Positions 1 through 7,053 of a stretch of DNA of 39,123 nucleotides are shown here, piece after piece; the stretch's first letter is position 1, and the number at the start of each line of letters is the position of its first letter. Source of the DNA: Clostridiales bacterium (GTDB taxonomy: Bacteria; Bacillota; Clostridia; Oscillospirales; Acutalibacteraceae); assembly GCA_019419895.1 (NCBI GenBank), contig JAHZIE010000023.1, positions 1 to 39,123 on the forward strand, read 5' to 3'. A model generated the notes under the pieces. It saw only the letters and a list, made by a program, of their open reading frames with translations, did no database searches and had not been told where the DNA came from. The position numbers and the translations under genes were made by a program.

Positions 1-9
1 ATTGATAAC

Positions 10-190
10 CTATGGAGAGCAATAATCACTCATAATTTTATGGTTTTCAAATTCATCTTTGGCGCAGTACTGTATACTGCCGAGCCTGATGCCGACCAGA
101 GCTTCTTCCTGTATCCATTCGTGGATACGCTGCGGGCTGTGTCAGACAAGCTCCAGCAGGTCTGCCCACTGCGAGTCGAGCCACCGCCGT
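10..190 (-). pseudogene. Fragment of an excisionase-like (HTH_17) DNA-binding protein
   Basis: Reading the minus strand in the frame that ends at TAG 10-12 gives a stretch with SPQRIHEWIQEEALVGIRLG followed by a KDEFE end. That matches the usual layout of excisionase/MerR-like helix-turn-helix proteins: a recognition helix, then a wing with an IRLG-type turn. The frame is broken by TGA at 142-144, just before this motif, and upstream the frame is lost within about 45 bases. Only the C-terminal half of such a domain is therefore left. No ribosome binding site or start codon can be assigned. It may mark the edge of an old integrated element. The family call rests on pattern matching alone. Confidence 0.35.
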
Positions 191-646
191 GTTTATGATC
201 AAGTATACGAAAAACCTTTGAGTTCCGCGTCAATAACGATGCGTTCCGCGAAAACTCTTGGTATTTCCGTAACGCACTGTCCGGGCAAACTATAACAATT
301 TGCAAAAAGTGATTCATTCCACCACAAAATTTTTAATGAATTCTTTTCTTAAAAACAGTTCCCTTTCAGCGGCTTTCAGAAAGATAAGCCATGGATTTAT
401 TATCCATAGAATGGAAACCTGTCAGGAAGCTTTCCCGGAAAGGAAAAGGACAGATAAGAAATTTCTATTGCTGTTTCTTTTGTCCCTTCTTTGATAGGTT
501 TGGGCGAAGCGCTCATTGAGCCCATGCAATGTGACGATGATATGGCGAAACGCCGAAAAACACAGCGTTTACAGGAACCGTGGCGTTCCTTTTTCTGCCA
601 GTTTAGAAACCGTTTTTATGTCTTGGCATTTTTGCCGCCCAATGAG
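191..646. other. Gene-free stretch downstream of uxaA
   Basis: No convincing coding frame on either strand; the short ORFs lack ribosome binding sites and have no recognisable domains. The only structure seen is a small hairpin at 573-590 (AGGAAC, loop CGTGGC, GTTCCT) followed by five T on the plus strand. It looks like a weak intrinsic terminator but has no plus-strand gene in front of it. This is the 3' side of the minus-strand uxa operon, so part of it is probably untranslated trailer. Confidence 0.4.
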
Positions 647-2134
647 TCACAAGGTTACGCCATCCTTAAAAATGGCAAGACTGGAATGATCCAAGTCTTC
701 CGTTTTTGCCTTTTGCCCTGAGGCCACGGAAAAGATAAGATTCTCCAACTCGTCGGCAAGAATCTCTCCCTCACCGGTATCCAAAAATCTTCCGGCGTCG
801 AAGTCGATCCAATGCTTTTTTCTCTCGTAAAGGGGGGAATTGCTGGAAATTTTTACGGTGGGGACAGGACACCCGAAAGGGGTTCCTCGGCCGGTGGTAA
901 AGAGAATGAGCTGGGCTCCGGAAGCGGCGAGGGCCAAGGAGGAAACCAAATCATTTCCAGGGCCGTTCAGCAGGGAAAGTCCTTTCTGCCTGACTGCTTC
1001 TCCATAAGAGAGAACATCTTCTACAGGGGCGTGCCCCCCTTTTTGGATGCAGCCCAGGGATTTCTCCTCCAGCGTGGTGATGCCCCCGGCTTTATTGCCT
1101 GGAGAAGCATTTTCGTTGATCTTTGCTGCACACCGAATGAAAGACCCTTTAAAATCGTTGATGAGATTCACCGTCTGTTCAAAAACCCTATGGCTGCGGC
1201 AGCGGTTCATCAGGAGCTGCTCCGCGCCGAACATTTCAGGCACCTCAGTGAGAAGCACGGACCCGCCTTGGGAAAGAATGCGTTCGGAAACCCTGCCCAC
1301 CAGTGGATTGGCGCTCACGCCGGAAAAACCGTCCGAACCTCCACACTTGAGCCCGATTACCAATTCTCCGGCCCCACAGGAAGTCCGGCATGCCCGACCG
1401 GCCTGGCGGCAAAGGAATTCCAGCAGCCGTTCTCCCTCTTCAAGCTCATTTTCTGTTTCCTGACAGACCAGAAACTTTACCCTCTCCGGGTCGTAGGGCC
1501 CCAGTTCTTTTTTTAATTCTTCCACAGAGTTGTGTTCGCATCCCAAGCCCAGGACAAGAACTCCTCCTGCATTGGGATGGCGGATTAGTCCGCAAAGGGC
1601 CTTTTGTGTGTAAGACAGATCCTCCCCCAGCTGGGAACATCCATAGGGATGGGAGAACGCGCAGATTTCGTCAATGGTGCCGGATTTATATTTTTGCGCT
1701 CTGGCGGCAAGCTCCTTTGCAACCGCGTTGACACAGCCAACGGTGGGGATGATCCACACACGGTTGCGGATGCCGACCCGTCCGTCTGCCCGCCGGAAAC
1801 CGGCAAAGATCTTCCCCTCCATAAGGGGAAGATCCTGGAAACTTGGATGATAAGAATAATCCAGAAGCCCCTGGAGACTGGAGATGAGATTGTGGGAATG
1901 GACGTGCTCTCCTGTCCGGATAGAACAGGATGCTCTTCCGATAGGGCTTCCGTATTTGACGACATTTTCTCCTGGGGCAATAGGATAAAGGGCAATTTTA
2001 TGTCCCATTGGGATATCGGAAAGAGCGCGGAGAGCAGCTTCCTTACCGATAGATATGACTTCCCCGGTTGAGATATCCCGAAGAGCGACGCCCACATTGT
2101 CCAGGGGATGAATTTTTATTATGTTGTTGTTCAT
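647..2134 (-). CDS. uxaA: Altronate dehydratase (UxaA family)
   Basis: A 495-residue protein with the two-part layout of UxaA. An N-terminal SAF-type domain (about 1-95, starting MNNNIIKIHPLDNVGVAL) is followed by the large altronate/galactarate dehydratase domain, which opens with GFRRADGRVGIRNRVWI and carries the conserved HPYGCSQLG and GLKCGGSDGFSG segments. The family removes water from D-altronate to give 2-keto-3-deoxygluconate in the cytosol, using a divalent metal such as iron. The length is normal for the family. The gene begins four bases after the uxaB stop, with GAGAGG inside the uxaB end as ribosome binding site, so the two are co-transcribed and probably coupled. Together they carry tagaturonate to 2-keto-3-deoxygluconate. 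The isomerase UxaC and the kinase and aldolase for the next steps are not in the window. Confidence 0.93.
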   Translation of the reverse strand: MNNNIIKIHPLDNVGVALRDISTGEVISIGKEAALRALSDIPMGHKIALYPIAPGENVVKYGSPIGRASCSIRTGEHVHSHNLISSLQGLLDYSYHPSFQDLPLMEGKIFAGFRRADGRVGIRNRVWIIPTVGCVNAVAKELAARAQKYKSGTIDEICAFSHPYGCSQLGEDLSYTQKALCGLIRHPNAGGVLVLGLGCEHNSVEELKKELGPYDPERVKFLVCQETENELEEGERLLEFLCRQAGRACRTSCGAGELVIGLKCGGSDGFSGVSANPLVGRVSERILSQGGSVLLTEVPEMFGAEQLLMNRCRSHRVFEQTVNLINDFKGSFIRCAAKINENASPGNKAGGITTLEEKSLGCIQKGGHAPVEDVLSYGEAVRQKGLSLLNGPGNDLVSSLALAASGAQLILFTTGRGTPFGCPVPTVKISSNSPLYERKKHWIDFDAGRFLDTGEGEILADELENLIFSVASGQKAKTEDLDHSSLAIFKDGVTL

Positions 2135-2138
2135 AGGC

Positions 2139-3605
2139 TTAACCTCTCAAAAAGCGGGTTAAGGCTTCCCTTGCGCCTAAGGCGCGGATCCGCGTCAGAT
2201 CGGAAAGCACAGCGTCATAAAATCCGGGGTAGAGAGAAAGATCCTCACCCCAAAGGGAAGGATTGGAAATCACAGAGGTAACATAGGCGGGAATAGGTTC
2301 CCGGCTATGCTCGGCAAAAAATTCCAAAACGGGAAGGTCATCCCGGACGGCATAGGCTGTTCCATCCTCCCTGACAGCCGTAAAAACGGCGCCGGCAAAG
2401 CTGGAAACAGTGTAAAAGGCCAAAAGACCGGCAAAGGAAAAGGCAAGCGCCGGCGGTATTTGTCCGGTCCTGCGGTAATGATCCCGGAAGGAAGGGAGGA
2501 TTCGGGATTTCCATTTGGAGATGGAATTGAGGGAAATATCGAGAACCTGGTGATCGATAAAGGGATTGTCAAACCGCTGGAAAACCGCCCGCGCAAAGGC
2601 GGAAACTTCCTTTTCAGGAAGAGAAACCTCCGGCGCGAGTTCTTCAAGAACAGCCTTTTTCATAAAGGCGCTTACGATGGGATCGTGCATACAGTCCCGT
2701 ACAATGGAAAGACCGCACAGCCATCCCAGCAGAACAGTAGAGGTATGGGCGCCGTTTAAGATACGAACCTTCCGTTCCCGGTAAGGACGGAGATCCTGGG
2801 TGAAAACAACCGGGAGACCAGCGTCGGGAAGAGGAAATTTTTGAGAAATATCCGTTTGGGATTGGATGACCCAAAGTCCAAAGGGTTCAGCGATGTCAAG
2901 AAGCTCATCCTTGTATCCGAGGGCTTCCCATTCCTTTTGCGGGCCGGTTTTGGGAAAACCGGTGACAATCCGATCCACCAGAGTGCTGCAAAAAATGTTG
3001 TTCTCCTGGATCCATTGCAGAAATTCCTCCGGCAGCCGCCAGAGCTCGGAGAGCCTTACGACGCATTCCTTCAGCTTTTCCCCATTATCTTCAATGAGCT
3101 CTACAGGCAGAATGACGAGTCCTTTTTCCGGCGCGCCCCCAAACGCCTGATACCTGTGATAAAGGAATTGGGTCAGTTTGCCGGGATAAGAGCGGGGAAT
3201 TCCCCCAAAGCAGTCCCCTTCGTCGAGGACGATCCCGGCTTCTGTGGTATTGGAAATGATAAATTCCAGGGTATCCAATTCCGCGAGAGAAAGATATTCC
3301 TCGTAATCCTCATAACAGCACAGGGCTTTTTCCACACTGGTAACAATCCGCCTTTGATTTACCACACGGTTTTCCTCCCTGCCCCGGAGGAGGACGGTAT
3401 AAAGGCAGCTTTGTTCCCTGAATTTTTCAAGAGAACCGGCTTGAATTGGTTTTATGATAGCAATATTTCCATGGAAGGCTCCCGCTTCATTGGCCACGTC
3501 GATCATATAGTCCGCAAAGGCGCGCAGAAAGTTTCCTTCCCCAAACTGTACCACCTTAATGGGCCTTTCCTTTTTTGGGAGGCCCAGATCTTGAATTGCT
3601 TTCAT
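2139..3605 (-). CDS. uxaB: Tagaturonate reductase (altronate oxidoreductase)
   Basis: A 488-residue protein of the mannitol dehydrogenase family in its UxaB branch. The N-terminal NAD-binding half shows the typical VVQFGEGNFLRAFADYMID start and the SNTTEAGI segment. The C-terminal half shows VRILNGAHTSTVLLGWL, which carries the conserved NGxH residues of the active site. UxaB reduces D-tagaturonate to D-altronate with NADH in the galacturonate branch of hexuronate breakdown. The start has a strong ribosome binding site (AAGGAGGG about six bases upstream). The neighbour uxaA takes the product, which makes this assignment more likely than fructuronate reductase. The amidohydrolase gene lies 44 bases upstream on the same strand and is probably in the same transcript. 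Confidence 0.93.
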   Translation of the reverse strand: MKAIQDLGLPKKERPIKVVQFGEGNFLRAFADYMIDVANEAGAFHGNIAIIKPIQAGSLEKFREQSCLYTVLLRGREENRVVNQRRIVTSVEKALCCYEDYEEYLSLAELDTLEFIISNTTEAGIVLDEGDCFGGIPRSYPGKLTQFLYHRYQAFGGAPEKGLVILPVELIEDNGEKLKECVVRLSELWRLPEEFLQWIQENNIFCSTLVDRIVTGFPKTGPQKEWEALGYKDELLDIAEPFGLWVIQSQTDISQKFPLPDAGLPVVFTQDLRPYRERKVRILNGAHTSTVLLGWLCGLSIVRDCMHDPIVSAFMKKAVLEELAPEVSLPEKEVSAFARAVFQRFDNPFIDHQVLDISLNSISKWKSRILPSFRDHYRRTGQIPPALAFSFAGLLAFYTVSSFAGAVFTAVREDGTAYAVRDDLPVLEFFAEHSREPIPAYVTSVISNPSLWGEDLSLYPGFYDAVLSDLTRIRALGAREALTRFLRG

Positions 3606-3649
3606 TTTTTCCCTCCTTATATGGATATCAATCAGGAAACCGACAGAAA

Positions 3650-4477
3650 TTAGGCGGGAGAGAGAAAATCCAGCAGATTCTTGGAAAAAATCTGTTCCTG
3701 AACTGGCTGGGCAATTTCAAGCTCCTGATAAATGCCGCGGTCCCTGGCGATCATTTCCTGAATGTGAGAAATCCGATAATCGGTAGCGCCGTCGGTGCCG
3801 AAAATTACATGGCTGTTCATGGTGGGATAACCCACTTGGAGAAGCTTGGACAGGGCTTCCCGGCGGTAGCTTGGGGGAGTGCCCGGAGTGACGTCCACAT
3901 ACATTTGGGAGGTGACGCCGCTGCAGCTTTCCACAGCGAGATAGTTCCACTTTCCAAAAACGGAGATCAGCTCGTCGCACCAGGGCCAGGAGATGTGGGC
4001 AAGTGCGAAACGGAGTCCGGGAATGAAAATCAGATCTTCAAAGTTGCCGGGACGATTAAAATTCGCGGAAGGCCCATTGTTGTAAAGAATTCCGGAATGA
4101 AGCAGAAGCGGTTTTCCCGCGTTGGCGATATGGGACCAAACCTTCATAGCCCTGTCGTCCTGTGGATAGTGATGGCAGCAGATGGCTTTAAAGCCATGAA
4201 TCCCTGCTTCAACGGCCATATCCACCTGCTCCAGGGCGTCCGGCTCCATGGGATCAATGAAGAAAAAAGGATGCACCTGGTCAAGGCCGCGGCAATATTG
4301 AATCACCTGCTCGATCCTCTTTCTCGCGTCGCCAGGCTGCGCTATTTCATTGTCAAAGGAGGGCGGGCAAAGGGAAAAGAGAATTCCGCCGTCCACGCCG
4401 GCCCTATCCAGGCGGGAGGCAAATTCCTCCGGTGGGATGGAAGGATCGTTGGTATGAATGTGGCAGTCAAGGATCAT
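3650..4477 (-). CDS. Metal-dependent hydrolase, amidohydrolase_2 family (TIM barrel)
   Basis: A 275-residue TIM-barrel protein. The metal-binding signature HxH is near the N terminus (MILDCHIHTND), followed by CHHYPQDD, LLHSGILYNNG and a C-terminal IFGTDGATDYR. These are the usual metal ligands and catalytic Asp of the amidohydrolase_2 group, which includes lactonases, decarboxylases and hydrolases of carboxylated small molecules. The start at 4477 is chosen because GAAAGAAGG lies at a good distance and the protein begins directly with the HxH strand; an open frame continues upstream to 4558 without a better site. Its place before uxaB and uxaA suggests a role on a uronic acid or aldonolactone derivative, for example opening a lactone, but the reaction cannot be read from the sequence. 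It is not UxaC, which is much longer. Confidence 0.75.
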   Translation of the reverse strand: MILDCHIHTNDPSIPPEEFASRLDRAGVDGGILFSLCPPSFDNEIAQPGDARKRIEQVIQYCRGLDQVHPFFFIDPMEPDALEQVDMAVEAGIHGFKAICCHHYPQDDRAMKVWSHIANAGKPLLLHSGILYNNGPSANFNRPGNFEDLIFIPGLRFALAHISWPWCDELISVFGKWNYLAVESCSGVTSQMYVDVTPGTPPSYRREALSKLLQVGYPTMNSHVIFGTDGATDYRISHIQEMIARDRGIYQELEIAQPVQEQIFSKNLLDFLSPA

Positions 4478-4605
4478 AAAAAAGCCTTCTTTCACTATAA
4501 AAATATCAAATTTTATTCTACAAAAGCCTGGGATTGTCGGAAATAAAAGCATGCTCAAGGGGGTGAGATAAAGAAAATAGAGGACAGACGCCCCCCAGAA
4601 AATTC

Positions 4606-4654
4606 AAAAGAAAAATACAGCGCCTCCCATCCCGAGGAGGGGCGGGATAGGAGG
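4606..4654 (-). terminator. Intrinsic terminator of the glycosidase operon
   Basis: An inverted repeat at 4623-4634 and 4643-4654 pairs over 12 positions with one G-U (CCTCCTATCCCG with CGGGATGGGAGG, loop of 8). Read on the minus strand it is followed by a T-rich run (TATTTTTCTTTT, 4606-4617). It lies about 100 bases past the stop of the GH123-like gene, so it should end that operon before the amidohydrolase-uxaBA genes. Confidence 0.7.
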
Positions 4655-4693
4655 AGGCTGACGCGCAGAAGAAGCCCTCTGGGAAATGGGATA

Positions 4694-4723
4694 ATTGTAA
4701 CACAACACTTCCCGGGAAGGCAA
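4694..4723 (-). promoter_or_regulatory. Possible minus-strand promoter with a palindrome in the spacer
   Basis: On the minus strand TTGCCT (4718-4723) and TACAAT (4694-4699) are 18 bases apart. The spacer holds the perfect 12-base palindrome CTTCCCGGGAAG (4708-4719), a possible operator. The site lies upstream of the intrinsic terminator at 4606-4654, so a transcript to the amidohydrolase-uxaBA genes would have to read through it. The promoter for those genes may instead lie between 4478 and 4605, where only weaker matches are seen. Confidence 0.3.
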
Positions 4724-4756
4724 TCCCCATATTGCTGTCTGGAAAAGGAAGGGGGC

Positions 4757-6571
4757 TTACTGAAACTGAAAAACAACGCCGTGATGCGTATCCGGCTTTT
4801 TTTCAGCCAGGGCGTAAAGCTGCTGGGAAATTTCTCCCACAAGGATAGGACTCCTTCCCAGATACAGGGGAGGGAGGGAGGCCTCGGGAACCGCCTTGTT
4901 GTAATCCCAGTACCGGGGAGGAATGTTAAGAAAACTGGGCTTTTCCCTGAACCAGTCTTTATTGTCCTTCATGCCGAAGGCACGGTTGACGCACTCCTCC
5001 ATAGCTTTTCTGTGGGAGGTGCCCTGTAAGGAAAGGGCGAGCTCGGCCAGCTGCATGGCGTTCCGCAGCGCCTTGAGGCGGATGGAGGGCAGAGGCTTTT
5101 CCAGGCCAAAATAGGAACCGGGATAAAACAGCGCTTCGCCGCCCTGGGCCGCGGGGCAGAGAAGGGGATCAGGGCCGAATCCGGTGGTATTCCACACAGT
5201 AAAGCCTGTGACGCCCGTCATCACGCACCGCAAAGGCCATACAGCCATCGTTAGAAGGCTTTCCTCCAGAGACTGAAGGACGCTGCCGTAAATCCAAAGA
5301 ATATTTCCCTTTTGCCGCATGACATCAACGCTTTCAGGAAACCAGCTGAACATGGAATCGCCGGCTACCCACATTTTGCACATGTCGGAAAACCGATGAT
5401 CAAAATGGTTTCCAAAATGATTGCTGGAATCCATGCGGAAGAGAAATTTTGCCTTACTGGTTTCATAAATGCCGCGGATAATCTCATAGTAAATGTCTAC
5501 AACCTCCTGGTCGTGCTCATACCAGATTTCATCGACGGTATAAGGGAAGAAGCGGTAATCCTTTTTATGGTTGAGAAGGATTTCAAAATACGTGGTCTCC
5601 CAGCCCTTTTCTTCAAAATGGCGGACAAATTCCTGAAGAATGCGGCGGTATTCAGTGCGGTATCCCTTGCGTCCCCATTTTTCGTAGTTTGCCGGCCAGC
5701 CGAGGTGAAAGGGCAGGTACATGAATTCCAGGGGATGGCTTCCGGTACGGCATCCGGCGAAGGCGCTACCGTCCAGATAAGGGCCAAAGTGCTTGTCAAA
5801 AAGCTCCCAGGACTTTACCCGGATCTCTTTTCCTTCCCCTTCGAGCTCAGGGGCGAAGCTTTCCGGAATATGTCCGGAATGGCGGTAGGGAAGATTATGA
5901 AAAAGGCAGCGATGCTCTCTGGCCATACGGTAAAATTCTTTTTCCACAGCGAAATAACTGCCGTCCCGGTAACGCTGGGGAGAGCCGCGGAGGCTGTCAA
6001 AGGAATCAGAAATAGAATCGGCGTAATTATTGAGATCCGCTGTCAGACGGCCGGTATGGGGAACGGCAAAGTCTCCCACATGACAGGAAATACGGAAGTC
6101 CTGTTCTTTATCCCCTGCCCGTACCAGAAGGGCGCCCTCATAGTCGCCCGGCGCCGCGGTGTCCGGGATCCATAAATCCACCCAGACGGCTCCCGCCCGC
6201 TGATCAGGGAGGTAGTGCCCGTCCAGAGGAATGCGGAAGTTGCCGGCCGCATCCTCCCAGGGAAGGAGAAGATCGGGAATGAGCTTCCCTTCTACCCTGT
6301 GAAACCATTCGGTAAAAAAGGAATAATTACCTTCCGGCAGGGAAGAGCCGCTGCCGGACATCAGGGGGGAGGGGAGCAGTTCCAGGGAGTCAAGGGTCCC
6401 CCCCGACGGTTCCAGGGCAATTTGAAAGGAAACATACTGTCCGCGTCCAGCCGTCAGGGAAAGGGAACCACAGAAACGCTGTGCGCCGGGATCCGGGATG
6501 TCCTCCACAAATCCGCCTAAACCGTTGATGCGGAGATAGTCTTTGATAAGAAAGATTTCATTTGGTTCCAT
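4757..6571 (-). CDS. GH123/DUF4091-like glycoside hydrolase, copy A
   Basis: A 604-residue protein without signal peptide or membrane segment, so probably cytoplasmic. An N-terminal beta-rich domain (about 1-175) precedes a larger domain starting at TADLNNYADSISDS. The Asp-Glu pair D347-E348 in VDEIWY sits where GH123 N-acetyl-galactosaminidases carry their catalytic DE pair. Glycine- and tryptophan-rich segments such as PFHLGWPANYEKWG follow the usual barrel pattern. By eye about half of its residues match the protein at 23474-25252 along the full length. The start at 6571 is chosen for its GGAGG at proper spacing and for alignment with that paralogue; two earlier in-frame ATG codons lie inside or next to the previous stop. 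It is the last gene of the operon. Substrate is unknown; GH123 is the nearest family I recognise, but membership is inferred. Confidence 0.7.
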   Translation of the reverse strand: MEPNEIFLIKDYLRINGLGGFVEDIPDPGAQRFCGSLSLTAGRGQYVSFQIALEPSGGTLDSLELLPSPLMSGSGSSLPEGNYSFFTEWFHRVEGKLIPDLLLPWEDAAGNFRIPLDGHYLPDQRAGAVWVDLWIPDTAAPGDYEGALLVRAGDKEQDFRISCHVGDFAVPHTGRLTADLNNYADSISDSFDSLRGSPQRYRDGSYFAVEKEFYRMAREHRCLFHNLPYRHSGHIPESFAPELEGEGKEIRVKSWELFDKHFGPYLDGSAFAGCRTGSHPLEFMYLPFHLGWPANYEKWGRKGYRTEYRRILQEFVRHFEEKGWETTYFEILLNHKKDYRFFPYTVDEIWYEHDQEVVDIYYEIIRGIYETSKAKFLFRMDSSNHFGNHFDHRFSDMCKMWVAGDSMFSWFPESVDVMRQKGNILWIYGSVLQSLEESLLTMAVWPLRCVMTGVTGFTVWNTTGFGPDPLLCPAAQGGEALFYPGSYFGLEKPLPSIRLKALRNAMQLAELALSLQGTSHRKAMEECVNRAFGMKDNKDWFREKPSFLNIPPRYWDYNKAVPEASLPPLYLGRSPILVGEISQQLYALAEKKPDTHHGVVFQFQ

Positions 6572-6585
6572 AGCAGCCTCCATCA

Positions 6586-7032
6586 TCAAATATCATTTCT
6601 CTCTTTATGGGTTGACAGCAGCTCAAGGACGCCGACAATCTCGGCGTCGCTGTTTTTCACAGGATAATACCGGGAGACGCTGTCTCCCTCCCGTGCAAGG
6701 ACCGGTCCGAAATCTCCAGAAAAAGCGCGTTCCATAGGAGCGGGAATGGGGGAAATTCCATACCCTTCCCGGGGAAGGGCGTTTCCGGCCACCACGGGAA
6801 CGGCAAAGCAGGGATCGTCGGGGCGCCGTTGCCAGAGAACAGCCGTGAGGGACAGAGTGGGATTGATCTTCTCGATTCTCATGACGGTAATTTTGCAGTT
6901 GTTAAATTTATCAAAATCATAGTCGGGGTGCCCGTATTTATCCAGAAGCACGTCCTCCAGGCTGTCCCCGTCGAGAAAAAGCAGCCCAACGCGGGCAACG
7001 CTGTCAAAATCCAAATCGGTATAGCTTGCCAT
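6586..7032 (-). CDS. Small soluble Cache-like domain protein, copy A
   Basis: A 148-residue protein with no signal peptide or membrane segment. The C-terminal part (SVSRYYPVKNSDAEIVGVLE) has the pattern of extracellular Cache/PAS-like sensor domains, where a strand with YxPVxNSxGxVVGxLEL closes the ligand pocket. The middle (DYDFDKFNNCKITVMRIEKI) resembles the long helix of such domains. Unlike known Cache proteins it is not anchored and has no output domain. The protein at 22992-23477 is a clear paralogue in the same position before a GH123-like gene. The start at 7032 agrees with that paralogue; the AAAGGAG site is then about 13 bases away, and an in-frame GTG at 7044 is too close to it. 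Its stop lies 15 bases upstream of the next start. Function is unknown; binding a sugar or regulating the hydrolase is inferred. Confidence 0.6.
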   Translation of the reverse strand: MASYTDLDFDSVARVGLLFLDGDSLEDVLLDKYGHPDYDFDKFNNCKITVMRIEKINPTLSLTAVLWQRRPDDPCFAVPVVAGNALPREGYGISPIPAPMERAFSGDFGPVLAREGDSVSRYYPVKNSDAEIVGVLELLSTHKERNDI

Positions 7033-7053
7033 ATTCGTATGCACGCTCCTTTG

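Noticed and set aside
812..1516. Plus-strand open frame of 234 codons inside uxaA
   Set aside because: The minus-strand UxaA frame explains the sequence with all family motifs; the plus frame has no recognisable domain.
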